A stretch of DNA of 37,030 nucleotides from Haliea salexigens DSM 19537 (GTDB taxonomy: Bacteria; Pseudomonadota; Gammaproteobacteria; Pseudomonadales; Halieaceae): NCBI RefSeq assembly GCF_000423125.1, contig NZ_AUHJ01000023.1, positions 1 to 37,030 on the forward strand, read 5' to 3'. Positions 24,897 to 34,471 of this stretch are shown piece by piece. Every line of letters starts with the position of its first letter. Within the stretch, counting starts at the first letter, position 1. The notes below the pieces were generated by a model. That model did no database searches. It was not told where the DNA came from and saw only the letters and a list, made by a program, of their open reading frames with translations. The position numbers and the translations under genes were made by a program.

Positions 24897-27335
24897 ATGA
24901 ATATCTCACTCAAAACCAAGCCCCTTGCGCTCGCAGTCGCCGCTTCCCAGGTTCTTCTCTACCAGTCACTGCCCACCCACGGCCAGGCCCTGGAAGAGGT
25001 GATGGTCACCGCCCGTAAGCGTACTGAGACCCTGATGGACGCTCCTGTGGCGGTCACCGCGGTATCCGGCCAGGCCATGGAGTCTCAGGGTATCTCCAAC
25101 ATGGAACAGCTTTCCGCCAAGGTACCTGGCCTGCAGATTGGCCGCGGCGCCCAGACCACGAATATTCGTATCCGCGGTGTCGGTTCGGGCATTAACAAGG
25201 GTTTTGAGCAGTCAGCGGGAATGTACATTGATGGTATCTACCAGTCCCGTAGCCGCCAGTTCACCCAGTCCCTGGTTGATCTGCAGCAGGTGGAAGTATT
25301 GCGTGGCCCCCAGGGCGTGCTATTCGGAAAAAACACTGTGGCTGGTGCTATTAAGGTGGAAACAGCCAACCCGGTAGTTGGCGATGAGTTCAACGGGTCC
25401 ATCAAGGCCGCGTTTGAGCCTGAGCAGTCCACCACACGTTACACTGGCATCGTATCAGGCAGTCTGAGCGACAGTGTTGCGGCCCGCTTGGTGCTGCGCC
25501 AGGAAGACTCCGATGGTTACATGGATAACAGGTTCCGGGACACCGATGAGCAGGAAGAAACCAACAAGATGGCTCGCCTGACACTGGCCTGGGATGCAGC
25601 CGACAACCTGTCGATTGTTGCCAAGGCGTCACACGTGGATATGGAAAGTACCGGCAAGGAAATGAACGCCTATACGATTGATGACCGCCTGCCCCCGGCT
25701 AGCACTCTGGCCCTCTCTGCCGCACTTACTGGTGGTCAATTTGCGGCGGCCGATGCACCCGGAGGCGATGACTATGAAAGTTGGGTAGGCAACCTGCAGT
25801 GGGGCAGGGGTGATACCGAGGACACGACTTCGACCGCCTTCTCTGTGAAAATCGACTGGGATGTCGGTGACTACACGGTAACGTCCTTGACCGGCATATC
25901 TGACTTTGAATTCGAGCAGTACCATGATGTGGACTTCCTGCCTCCCAACTTCATCGAGAATATCGACCAGGAAAAGCTGAACATGTTCAGCCAGGAAATC
26001 CGTGTTGCTACAAACTGGGATGGCCGGTTTAACTTTATCGCGGGTGTTTACTACGAGGACCAGGAGCTGGAATTGGACGAAGGTACTCACATCGATGGCA
26101 CATTTGGCGGGCTAGTCCCCACCATTTTCGTGACACCGTTTGGTGAGACAGACACATCGTCCGGTCTGACCGATTTCGACCAGGACACCACGACAATGGC
26201 AATTTTCGGTGAAGTCACTTTCGACATCACCGATACCCTGAGCCTCGATCTTGGCGGGCGTTACTCGGAAGATGAGAAGGAAATGACCAAGCTGGTTACC
26301 ATCGGCCAGGGCGCACCAGGGCAAGTAAACGATATAGTGACTCCTGACATTACTGCCGGGTCCGCAGATCTTATTGAATACCTGACCAATGTCATGGTGG
26401 CTACTGGCGATGCCGGTGCGACAGCTGCGGCCGCGGCACATGCCGGCAGCCTGGATCGATACGCTGCCTATTTTGAAGACGAGCGTGATGAAAGTCATTT
26501 TGACCCCTCTGCTCGCCTGCGCTGGGAATACAGTGACACCGGAATGGCATACCTTTCGTATTCGGAAGGTTACAAGTCTGGCGGCTTCAATTTCAGCCCG
26601 GATACAGCGAATCCCGATGGCTCGTCTCGACCCGGTCACGAGTTTGAAGACGAAGCCGTGACTGCCTGGGAGTTGGGTGTAAAACAGGACTTCATGGATG
26701 GCCGTGCGCGCGTCGCGACAGCCATTTACAGATCTGAGCTGGAAGATCTGCAGGTTACTTCTTGGGGTGGCACAAGTTTTGTCGTAGGCAACGCGGCGGA
26801 GCTGACCGTCCAGGGTATCGAGATCGAAGCGCAGTTCGCCGCTACCGATGCACTGGAAATCGGCGGCAGCTATGCCTACCTCGATCACGAGTTCGATTCG
26901 TATCCGGGGGCGGGTTGTTCCGTTGTCGAGATTGGCCTGGGTACCTGCCCGAACTCCTCTGGTGAGGGTACAAAGGATCTGTCCGGCGAGCGCGGGGCGT
27001 TCGCACCGGAGCACAGTGCCTCGCTCTACCTGGACTACAATCACGCATTTGATTGGGCGGAATTCAATTTCCATGTCGATGTCAATTACAAGGATGAATT
27101 CTTCCTGGATGGCGACCTCGATGAAAATGTGCTGCAGGATTCCTACACCAAGGTCGATGCCAGTATCTCCCTGATGTCCCTGGAAGGTACCTGGGAAGTT
27201 GTCCTTTACGGCCGTAACTTGACTGACGAGACCACTTATACCGCCTCGGTTGATGCTCCCTTGAGCCCAGGAGTTTATATTGGCTGGGTTGAGGAACCCC
27301 GCGTCTACGGAATATCTGCAGCATACAATTTCTGA
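24897..27335 (+). CDS. TonB-dependent outer membrane receptor
   Basis: An 812-residue receptor. A signal peptide (about 1-30) precedes a TonB box (EEVMVTARKR), a plug domain with PVAVTAVSGQAM, IRIRGVG, YIDGIYQSR and VEVLRGPQGVLFGKN, and a barrel ending in AAYNF. It belongs to the large group often encoded beside catabolic genes for hydrophobic compounds in marine gammaproteobacteria and sphingomonads. The ATG at 24897 has GAGG upstream; earlier in-frame codons only add non-signal sequence. No Fur box is obvious, so uptake of the organic substrate of the flanking operons is more likely than iron. Confidence 0.9.
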   Translation: MNISLKTKPLALAVAASQVLLYQSLPTHGQALEEVMVTARKRTETLMDAPVAVTAVSGQAMESQGISNMEQLSAKVPGLQIGRGAQTTNIRIRGVGSGINKGFEQSAGMYIDGIYQSRSRQFTQSLVDLQQVEVLRGPQGVLFGKNTVAGAIKVETANPVVGDEFNGSIKAAFEPEQSTTRYTGIVSGSLSDSVAARLVLRQEDSDGYMDNRFRDTDEQEETNKMARLTLAWDAADNLSIVAKASHVDMESTGKEMNAYTIDDRLPPASTLALSAALTGGQFAAADAPGGDDYESWVGNLQWGRGDTEDTTSTAFSVKIDWDVGDYTVTSLTGISDFEFEQYHDVDFLPPNFIENIDQEKLNMFSQEIRVATNWDGRFNFIAGVYYEDQELELDEGTHIDGTFGGLVPTIFVTPFGETDTSSGLTDFDQDTTTMAIFGEVTFDITDTLSLDLGGRYSEDEKEMTKLVTIGQGAPGQVNDIVTPDITAGSADLIEYLTNVMVATGDAGATAAAAAHAGSLDRYAAYFEDERDESHFDPSARLRWEYSDTGMAYLSYSEGYKSGGFNFSPDTANPDGSSRPGHEFEDEAVTAWELGVKQDFMDGRARVATAIYRSELEDLQVTSWGGTSFVVGNAAELTVQGIEIEAQFAATDALEIGGSYAYLDHEFDSYPGAGCSVVEIGLGTCPNSSGEGTKDLSGERGAFAPEHSASLYLDYNHAFDWAEFNFHVDVNYKDEFFLDGDLDENVLQDSYTKVDASISLMSLEGTWEVVLYGRNLTDETTYTASVDAPLSPGVYIGWVEEPRVYGISAAYNF

Positions 27336-27348
27336 TAGTCCCTTTGCG

Positions 27349-27394
27349 GCGCTTGATGCCGGCACCCTGCCTGGTATCAAGCGCTGTTTTTTTT
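27349..27394 (+). terminator. Rho-independent terminator after the receptor gene
   Basis: The arms GCGCTTGAT (27349-27357) and ATCAAGCGC (27376-27384) pair perfectly, extend by GCC/GGT (one G-U), and are followed by TG and eight Ts. It starts 14 nt after the stop codon. Confidence 0.9.
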
Positions 27395-27594
27395 ATTTCT
27401 TCCCCGATTCGCCCGAATCGACTCTCAAAGCCCCCGTTAACAATTATCATCCAGACAAGTATTTAAGCTCTGATGACAAGGGGCTTACAGCCGCCTGCGC
27501 TTATAGTATTCCCAGAACACGGGAGTGAATACCCAGCGCGGGTTTCCGCTAACAATATCGGTCCACAGATGGATCAGTGTCAGGAGTTTTTCTA

Positions 27595-28383
27595 ATGAGT
27601 GAAGCTGCCCTTCTATTCGAAAACAGGGATGGAGTAGCCTGGTTGACCATGAACCGGCCCGAGGCCATGAATTCCATCAGCCTGGAAATGATTACCCTGT
27701 ACGAGGAGTACCTGGAACAGATTCTGGGGGATGAGTGTATCAAGGTTGTTGTCATCAGCGGTGCGGGCAAGGCTTTCTGCGCCGGCGCTGACTTGAAGCA
27801 GGTATTGGATAGCCTCGACGTCCCACCCGGTAAGCCTGATTTCCTCGATCGCCTGTGCGACAGGGTTTTGAACCCGCTGCGCGATTTCCCCAAGCCGGTG
27901 ATTGCCGCCCTCAACGGTATCACCATGGCAGGTGGCCTGGAGACCGCCATGTGCGCCGATCTCGTCGTGGCCGCTGAGAGTGCCAGGATAGGCGACGCTC
28001 ACGCCAACTTCGGTGTCTACCCGGGGGCGGGGGGAGCAGCAGTACTGCCGCGTATCGTTCCCCACAACGTGGCTAAGTACCTACTGTTTACCGGCAGAAC
28101 TCTTTCCGCACAGGAGATGAAAAACTACGGCTTCGTCAATGAGGTGGTAGCCGACGGTGAGCTGCAGGAAGCCGCCCAGGCATTGGCCCTGCATATCGCT
28201 GAGAAGAGCCCCATCGCCCTGCGCCGGATGAAGTCCGTGGCTAATGCCGCCGCTGACAAGACCCGAGACGACGCGCTGCGGCACGAGATGTACGAATTCC
28301 GCAAGCACCAGCGCTCCTGGGATATGCAGGAAGGCCTGGCCGCCTTTGCCGAGAAACGCAAGCCACGGTTCCAGGGCCGCTAA
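27595..28383 (+). CDS. Enoyl-CoA hydratase/isomerase family (crotonase) protein
   Basis: A 262-residue crotonase-fold protein acting on a CoA thioester. The oxyanion-hole motif GAGKAFCAGADLKQ and the NGITMAGGLETAM segment are present. The Glu in GGLE matches the first catalytic Glu of classical hydratases. The second (the QPE position) falls on His in GDAHANFG, as in a common subgroup, so the precise reaction is uncertain. The start has AGGAG upstream. First gene of a five-gene beta-oxidation operon. Confidence 0.88.
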   Translation: MSEAALLFENRDGVAWLTMNRPEAMNSISLEMITLYEEYLEQILGDECIKVVVISGAGKAFCAGADLKQVLDSLDVPPGKPDFLDRLCDRVLNPLRDFPKPVIAALNGITMAGGLETAMCADLVVAAESARIGDAHANFGVYPGAGGAAVLPRIVPHNVAKYLLFTGRTLSAQEMKNYGFVNEVVADGELQEAAQALALHIAEKSPIALRRMKSVANAAADKTRDDALRHEMYEFRKHQRSWDMQEGLAAFAEKRKPRFQGR

Positions 28384-28397
28384 TAGGAGTAGAGAAA

Positions 28398-29639
28398 ATG
28401 ACAGATGTATATATCGCCGGCGTCGGCATGACCCCCTTCGGTCGGCATATGGACAAGAGCTACAAGGACCTGACCGCTGAGGCTGTACAGGGGGCCCTGA
28501 CTGATGCGGGTGTAGACAAGGACGAGGTGGGCGAGGCCTTCTTCGCCTCCTGTGTCATCGGCTTTCTGCAGGACCAGCATATGGTGCCCGGCCAGGTGGC
28601 CCTGCGCTCCATGGGTTTTGAGGGCATCCCTATATTCAATGTTGAAGGCGCCTGCGCTTCCGCCACGTCCGGCCTTTACCTGGCTGCCCAGGCGATTCGC
28701 GCCGGCAGCTGCGATATCGCAATCGCGGTGGGTACGGAAAAAATGTTAACCGAGGACAAGGCGAAGATGTTCGCCGCGTTCGATTCCGCCTGGGATGTGA
28801 CCACGGTTGAGGCCAACAAGGAGTACCTGCTCAAGATGGGGGAGGGGATTACCCTGCCGGAAGGCTCCCTGTCACCCAAGCCCTACAGCATGTTCATGGA
28901 TGTGTACGCAGCCTTCTGCCGCCAGCATATGAAGACCTTCGGCACCACCCAGGAGCAGATCGCCGCGGTTTGCGCCAAGAACCACACCCACTCGGTGCAC
29001 AATCCCCTGGCCCAGTACCAGAACCCTTACACCGTTGAAGAGGTGATGGCCGCACCGCCGATCACTTACCCCCTGACCCTGCCCATGTGCGCGCCCATCT
29101 CCGACGGCTCTGCCGCGGCGGTGCTGTGCAGTGCCGAGGGCCTCAAACGGCTCAGGGGCGATGCCTCCCGGGCGGTGAAGCTGCTCAGCTGCGTCTTCCG
29201 CTCCGGTATCAACCGCACGGCCGAGGAGTATGAAAAGCACATTACTGCGCTGGCGGCCGCAGAAGCCTACGAGAAGGCCGGCGTTTCCCCGGAGGATGTG
29301 AGCGTGGTGGAGGTGCACGACGCGACTGCCATGGGTGAGATCATCCAGGTGGAAAACCTGCGCCTGGTGCCCTGGGGGGAGGGCGGCCCCGCCGCCGCGC
29401 GCGGCGATTTCACTGTCGGCGGCCGGGTGCCGGTCAATCCCTCCGGCGGCCTGGAGTCAAAAGGGCACCCCATCGGCGCCACAGGCCTCGGCCAGATATT
29501 TGAGCTGGTAACCCAGCTGCGCGGCGAAGCCGGCGCGCGCCAGGTTGAAGGCGCGCGGATCGCAGTACAGGAAAACGGTGGTGGCCTCGTCGGCCTGGAA
29601 GAGGCAACGGCCGCGGTAAGCATACTCGCAAAGCAGTAG
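28398..29639 (+). CDS. Thiolase family protein, SCP-x type acetyl-CoA acyltransferase
   Basis: A 413-residue thiolase of the lipid-transfer/SCP-x type, which cleaves 3-ketoacyl-CoA, often with branched or sterol-derived chains. Nucleophile Cys86 is in EGACASAT, and the catalytic His is in SKGHPIGATG. The C-terminus has ENGGG rather than the CxGGG of classical biosynthetic thiolases, as in SCP-x relatives. VVEVHDATAMGEI fits the same group. It starts 14 nt after the crotonase gene. Confidence 0.9.
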   Translation: MTDVYIAGVGMTPFGRHMDKSYKDLTAEAVQGALTDAGVDKDEVGEAFFASCVIGFLQDQHMVPGQVALRSMGFEGIPIFNVEGACASATSGLYLAAQAIRAGSCDIAIAVGTEKMLTEDKAKMFAAFDSAWDVTTVEANKEYLLKMGEGITLPEGSLSPKPYSMFMDVYAAFCRQHMKTFGTTQEQIAAVCAKNHTHSVHNPLAQYQNPYTVEEVMAAPPITYPLTLPMCAPISDGSAAAVLCSAEGLKRLRGDASRAVKLLSCVFRSGINRTAEEYEKHITALAAAEAYEKAGVSPEDVSVVEVHDATAMGEIIQVENLRLVPWGEGGPAAARGDFTVGGRVPVNPSGGLESKGHPIGATGLGQIFELVTQLRGEAGARQVEGARIAVQENGGGLVGLEEATAAVSILAKQ

Positions 29640-29653
29640 AGGAGAACAAAGCG

Positions 29654-30799
29654 ATGAATTTCCAACGCAGTGAAGAACAGCAGATGATTATCGAGAATCT
29701 GCGCAAATACCTGGACTCGGAGATCGAGCCGGCCTTTCGCGAGCACGGCGAGGGCTTCATACCGCGGGAGAAAATGCAGGAGTGGACCCAGGGGCTGACC
29801 GAGTTCGGCTTGATCAAGGCGCCATTCGGTGAGGAGTGGGGCGGCTTTGGCATGGACTGGCTCACCCACCTGATGGTATTTGAGGAGATCGCCTACACCT
29901 CTCTGGATATCGCCATCCCCGGTTTTATCAACGCGGTCAATGCCGAGCTGTTAAGACAGCTGGCGCCCGAGGCCATCAAGGAGAATTACCTCGCGGACAT
30001 CATCAACTGCGACAAGTTCATCGCCATGGGTATCTCTGAGCCGGACGTGGGTTCAGACGTGTCTGCAGTCAAGACGCGTGCGGTGCTCGATGGCGACCAC
30101 TGGGTGATCAATGGCGAAAAGACCTGGATTACGAATGGCGAGTACTCAGACGTGTTCATCTGTACCTGTCGCACCGGTGAGAACGAGATCAGCCATATAC
30201 TGATCGACCGTGAGGAGCATGGCTACGAGACGGTGGGAATTCCCAAGATGGCGTTGAACGGTCAGTCCACTTCGCAGGTTTTCATGTCTGATGTGCGGGT
30301 GCCGGTGGAGAACGTGGTGGGTGGCCGCGGTACCGGGCTCAAAAATACCCTGAAGATATTCGAATACGCTCGCTGCCACATGGCCATGTGGGGAATTGGC
30401 GTGGCGCGTCGCGCCATGGATGAGGCGATCAAGTACGCCCAGGAGCGCAAGCAGCACGGCAAGTTGATTGGCGGTCACCAGCTGATCGCCGACAAGCTCG
30501 CCACCATGGCCACCCAGATCGATGCCGCCCGGCTGCTGACCTACCGGGCCATGGATATGGTGATGCGCGGCGAGCGCGCGGACAAGGAGTGCGCCATGGC
30601 CAAGTGGTACGGCACCGAAATCGCGGTGACCGCGACGCGCGACGCGCTGGAAATTCACGGTGGTAACGGTGTGACCAAGGAATTCATCGTTGAGCGCCTG
30701 GCGCGGGAGGCTATTGTCGCGCCGATCCCCGATGGCACTACCGAAATCCAGAAGCTGTTAATCAGCCGGGCCCTGACCGGTTTGAATGCGTTCAGTTAA
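29654..30799 (+). CDS. Acyl-CoA dehydrogenase
   Basis: A 381-residue FAD-dependent acyl-CoA dehydrogenase, the first oxidation step of beta-oxidation. FAD-binding motifs are MGISEPDVGSD and INGEKTWITNGEYSD; the C-terminal domain has ALEIHGGNGVTKEF. The residue aligned with the catalytic Glu of MCAD (YEGT) is Asp360 in IPDGTTEIQ, so either Asp serves as base or the base lies elsewhere. It is 14 nt after the thiolase gene. Length is normal. Confidence 0.9.
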   Translation: MNFQRSEEQQMIIENLRKYLDSEIEPAFREHGEGFIPREKMQEWTQGLTEFGLIKAPFGEEWGGFGMDWLTHLMVFEEIAYTSLDIAIPGFINAVNAELLRQLAPEAIKENYLADIINCDKFIAMGISEPDVGSDVSAVKTRAVLDGDHWVINGEKTWITNGEYSDVFICTCRTGENEISHILIDREEHGYETVGIPKMALNGQSTSQVFMSDVRVPVENVVGGRGTGLKNTLKIFEYARCHMAMWGIGVARRAMDEAIKYAQERKQHGKLIGGHQLIADKLATMATQIDAARLLTYRAMDMVMRGERADKECAMAKWYGTEIAVTATRDALEIHGGNGVTKEFIVERLAREAIVAPIPDGTTEIQKLLISRALTGLNAFS

Positions 30800-30821
30800 G
30801 TAAGGGAATTTGGAGGTTTTT

Positions 30822-31598
30822 GTGAAGCTGAAAAATAGAGTTTTGGTAATCACCGGCGGCGCCTCGGGTCTGGGCCAGGCCACCGCGCGTTATATGGTGA
30901 GCGAGAAGGGTGCAAAGGTTGCACTTCTGGACCTGAATGAGGCAGCCGGCACAGCGACAGTAGAAGAATTGGGCGAGGAAAATGCCATTTTCTGCCAGAC
31001 CGATGTGACCTCCGAGGAGAGCATAGATGTCGCTATCGCAGCGATCATGGACAAGTTCGGCGCGATCCATATGAATGTTAACGCCGCTGGTATCCCGCTG
31101 CCCTGCAAGATCCTCGACCGGGAAGGCAAGGCCAGCAGCCTGGCAAAGTACGCTACGGTGATCAACGTAAACCTGATGGGCGTGTTTAACGTGATGGCCA
31201 AGTGCGCCGAGCAGATGGCCAGGAACGAGCCGGACGAGAACGGTGAGCGCGGTGTGATTGTGAACGTATCTTCCGGCGCAGCCTTTGAAGGCCAGATCGG
31301 CCAGAGCGCCTACAGTGGGTCCAAGGCGGGCGTGAATGGCATGAATATTCCCGCTGCCCGCGAACTCGGCCCCCTGGGTATCCGGGTGAATTCAATTGCC
31401 CCGGGACTGTTTGGAACACCTCTGGTGAAGGGGCTGGACCAGAAAGTGCAGGACTCACTGATCGCGATGTGCGAGGCGCCCAAGCGCATGGGCGAGGTGG
31501 ATGAGTTCGCCCACGCCTGCGCCTTCCTAGCGGAGAATGGCTATATGAATGGCCGGGTCCTGCGCCTGGATGCTGCCACGGTGATGCAGGCCAGGTAG
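30822..31598 (+). CDS. Short-chain dehydrogenase, HSD10-like 3-hydroxyacyl-CoA dehydrogenase
   Basis: A 258-residue SDR. The cofactor motif TGGASGLG is at 11-18, NAAG at about 87-90, and the catalytic Ser near 150, Tyr164 and Lys168 in YSGSK. It resembles HSD17B10 (type II 3-hydroxyacyl-CoA dehydrogenase), which takes 2-methyl-3-hydroxyacyl-CoA and hydroxysteroids. I start it at the GTG at 30822, which has GGAGG 5 nt before it; a TTG at 30810 is less likely. It supplies the second oxidation step of the operon. Confidence 0.9.
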   Translation: MKLKNRVLVITGGASGLGQATARYMVSEKGAKVALLDLNEAAGTATVEELGEENAIFCQTDVTSEESIDVAIAAIMDKFGAIHMNVNAAGIPLPCKILDREGKASSLAKYATVINVNLMGVFNVMAKCAEQMARNEPDENGERGVIVNVSSGAAFEGQIGQSAYSGSKAGVNGMNIPAARELGPLGIRVNSIAPGLFGTPLVKGLDQKVQDSLIAMCEAPKRMGEVDEFAHACAFLAENGYMNGRVLRLDAATVMQAR

Positions 31599-31629
31599 GC
31601 CATACAACCAACGCCTTGAGGAGAGAGAC

Positions 31630-32730
31630 GTGGGACCGCTAGCCGGAATCAAAGTTTTAGAAATCGCCGGTATCGGGCCCTGCCCGATCGCCGGTATGAT
31701 GCTGGCCGATCTGGGGGCGGAAGTCATCCTGGTTGAACGCGCAGCCGCTAACAAAAACGCGGCTGAGGTGGGTCAGAACGGCTTTTTCAACCGAGGCAAA
31801 CAATCCATAGCTCTGGACCTGAAAGACCCGAAAGCGGTGGAAAGTGTGTTGCAGTTGGCGGAGCAGTCCGACGTGCTGATCGAGGGCTTTCGCCCCGGTG
31901 TAATGGAGCGGCTGGGGCTGGGGCCAGAGGTCGTGCATCAGCGAAAGGCCTCCCTGGTCTATGGTCGGATGACCGGCTGGGGGCAGGATGGCCCCCTGTC
32001 GCATGCGGCTGGACACGACCTGAATTACCTCGCCATCTCGGGGATTCTCCACTACGGCGGCCTGCCGGGCGATGCGCCTTATCCCACGCCCACAGTGCTG
32101 GGTGACATCGGTTCCGGTTCGAATATGTTGGTATTGGGCATCCTGGCAGCGCTGCTGCACGCGCAGCGCACCGGCGAGGGGCAGGTAATCGACGCAGCCA
32201 TCTGCGACGGTGCCATCTATAACCAGACCCTGATCGCGGGCCTGCGAGGGGAGGGCGCAATCAGCGAGACCCCCAGTGAAACGTTCTTCGGCGGGGCATC
32301 ACCCTGGTGCAACAGCTACCCCTGTTCGGACGGTCGCTACATTACGGTACAGGCCCTTGAACCCAATTTTTACCGAGAATTGATTGCCCTGTGCGGGTTT
32401 GAAGACGATCCTGACTTCGCCCGCCAGCACGACAAGAAGACCTGGCCTGCCGCCCGAGAAAAAATGGCGGTCCTGTTTGCCAGTAAACCCAGGTCACACT
32501 GGTGCGAATTGCTGTCGGGCACCGATGCCTGTTTCGCACCAGTACTGTCGCTGCCGGAAGCGGCGGAAGACGAGCACATCAGGGCACGCGAGTGCTTTGT
32601 TGCGGGTGAAGGCCTGTTGCAGCCAGCTCCTGCGCCGAAATTCAGTGCGACCCAGCAGGAGGTCGGTGATGTTCCGCGTTCCGGCGAACACACAGAGAGG
32701 ATTCTGCGATCCCTTGGCAAGGCCGGCTGA
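31630..32730 (+). CDS. CaiB/BaiF family alpha-methylacyl-CoA racemase
   Basis: A 366-residue class III CoA-transferase-fold protein. By alignment in memory with the mycobacterial racemase MCR, the catalytic residues are present: His129 in GHDLNYLA, Asp159 in LGDIGSGSN and Glu244 in ALEPNFYREL. This supports racemisation of 2-methyl branches rather than CoA transfer. The enzyme lets 2R-methyl chains enter S-specific beta-oxidation. The start is GTG after a purine-rich GAGGAGAGAG. Last gene of the beta-oxidation operon. Confidence 0.85.
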   Translation: MGPLAGIKVLEIAGIGPCPIAGMMLADLGAEVILVERAAANKNAAEVGQNGFFNRGKQSIALDLKDPKAVESVLQLAEQSDVLIEGFRPGVMERLGLGPEVVHQRKASLVYGRMTGWGQDGPLSHAAGHDLNYLAISGILHYGGLPGDAPYPTPTVLGDIGSGSNMLVLGILAALLHAQRTGEGQVIDAAICDGAIYNQTLIAGLRGEGAISETPSETFFGGASPWCNSYPCSDGRYITVQALEPNFYRELIALCGFEDDPDFARQHDKKTWPAAREKMAVLFASKPRSHWCELLSGTDACFAPVLSLPEAAEDEHIRARECFVAGEGLLQPAPAPKFSATQQEVGDVPRSGEHTERILRSLGKAG

Positions 32731-32870
32731 AAAAAGGCGCTGTTTTTTTCATCGACTAGCGCACTTTGTCGATCCCCGGGCTATGCTGAGCAAGGTTGTG
32801 CTGGCCAGGAAGTGGCTGTACAATTTTTGTCTCAAAATGAGAGTGACAATTCGTCAAAGGAGTGAAATCA

Positions 32871-34414
32871 ATGAAACTATTACGAATGTGCCTGGCCGCG
32901 ATAGGGACCTTCCTGGCTGCAGGCCTGATGGCCACCGCAGGCCACGCTGCCGACAAGCCCAATATCCTGGTGATATGGGGCGATGACGTCGGTTGGTTCA
33001 ATATCAGCGCCTATAACCACGGCATGATGGGGTATAAGACCCCCAATATCGACCGTATTGCCAATGAGGGGCCATGTTTACCGACTGGTACGGCCAGCAG
33101 AGCTGTACAGCCGGTCGCGCGGCGTTCATCACGGGCCAGTCCCCCATTCGTACCGGCCTGACCAAGGTTGGTCTGCCCGGCGCCAAAGAGGGCATGAGTG
33201 AGAAAGACCCGACCCTGGCGGGGCTGCTGAAAAACCACGGCTACGCCACAGGCCAGTTTGGTAAGAACCATCTGGGCGACCGGGATGAGCACCTGCCCAC
33301 CAACCACGGTTTTGACGAGTTCTTCGGTAACCTCTACCACCTAAACGCCGAGGACGAGCCTGAGAATGTCGATTACCCCAAGGATCCGGAATTCCGCAAG
33401 AAGTTCGGTCCCAGGGGCGTGATCCACTCCTTTGCAGATGGCAAGGTTGAGGATACTGGCCCACTGAACATGAAGCGCATGGAAACCGTTGACTCAGAAG
33501 TCACCGCCAGCGCCCTCAAGTTCATTGAAAAAGCTCACAAGGACGGCAAGCCGTTTTTCGTCTGGTGGAACTCCACTCGTATGCATGTGTGGACCCGTCT
33601 TGCTCCCGAATCAGAGGGTGTAACCGGGCTGGGCATCTATCCCGACGGTATGGTCGAGCACGACGGCCATGTGGGCCAGTTGTTGGACAAACTGGATGAG
33701 TTGGGTATCGCCGACAATACCATCGTCATGTATTCCACCGACAATGGCGCTGAGGCCATGACCTGGCCCGACGGTGGTACCATTCCTTTCCGCGGCGAAA
33801 AGAACACTAACTGGGAAGGCGGTTACCGGGTGCCCATGGCCCTGCGCTGGCCCGGTGTAATCGAGCCGGGTACCGTCAACAATGAAATCGGCGCCCACGA
33901 GGATATGCTGCCCACCCTGATGGCCGGTGTAGGCGAAGCCGATATCAAGCAGAAACTGCTCAAGGGCCACCGCGCCATGAATCGCAAGTACAAGGTGCAC
34001 CTGGACGGCTACAACCTCCTGCCGATGCTCAAGGGCGAGGAAGAGAAGAGTCCGCGCCATGACTTCCTTTACTGGACTGACGACGGAGATATCGCCGCCC
34101 TGCGCTACAACAACTGGAAGCTGGTGTTCATGGAGCAGCGCGGCCATGGTTTCGACGTGTGGCAGGAACCCTTCGTACCCCTGCGGTTCCCAAAGTTGTT
34201 CAACCTGCGCACCGACCCCTTCGAGCGCGCTGATCACGAGGGCATGGGTTACCAGCGCTGGCGCGCCGAGCGCATGTTTGTCCTGGCGCCGGCCCAGACC
34301 TATGTGATGAAGTGGCTGCAGTCCTTTGAGGATTTCCCTCCGAGGCAGAAGCCGGGCTCATTCAGCCTGAGCGATGTGATGGACGATCTGAGTACGACGG
34401 GGCCTAGCAACTAG
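32871..34414 (+). pseudogene. Sulfatase (arylsulfatase family) split by a one-base frameshift
   Basis: This is a paralogue of the sulfatase at 15939-17435. The signal peptide and the metal motif VIWGDDVG are read from the ATG at 32871 (GGAG upstream). After IDRIANEG at about 33070 the frame breaks; the rest (FTDWYGQQSCTAGRAAFITGQ onward) continues from 33074 in another frame to 34414. Restoring one base near 33068-33073 (GAGGGGCCATG read as GAGGGCGCCATG) rejoins the two parts without any other loss. The maturation motif CTAGR and the DNG site are intact. It is a very recent inactivation, or a sequencing error, which would leave a working enzyme of about 515 residues. Confidence 0.85.
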
Positions 34415-34438
34415 ATTCCGCTGGACAGCGTAAAACAG

Positions 34439-34471
34439 AAGGCCGTGCCCGGTTAAGCCGGTCAGGGCCTT
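34439..34471. terminator. Hairpin between convergent genes, possible bidirectional terminator
   Basis: AAGGCC (34439-34444) pairs with GGCCTT (34466-34471), with further CCGG/CCGG pairing inside around TTAAG. It lies exactly between the sulfatase stop and the convergent crotonase stop. T-runs are short, so strength is uncertain. Confidence 0.55.

Noticed and set aside
26112-27380. Minus-strand open frame opposite the second receptor gene
   Set aside because: No recognisable domain; it mirrors the barrel codons of the receptor and crosses its terminator region.
32730-32749. A6-GGCGCTG-T7 as a terminator after the racemase gene
   Set aside because: The only pairing is A-T, with no GC stem, so I do not call it.
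33060-33080. Programmed frameshift in the sulfatase gene
   Set aside because: There is no slippery heptamer or downstream structure, and the intact paralogue needs none. A base deletion explains it.
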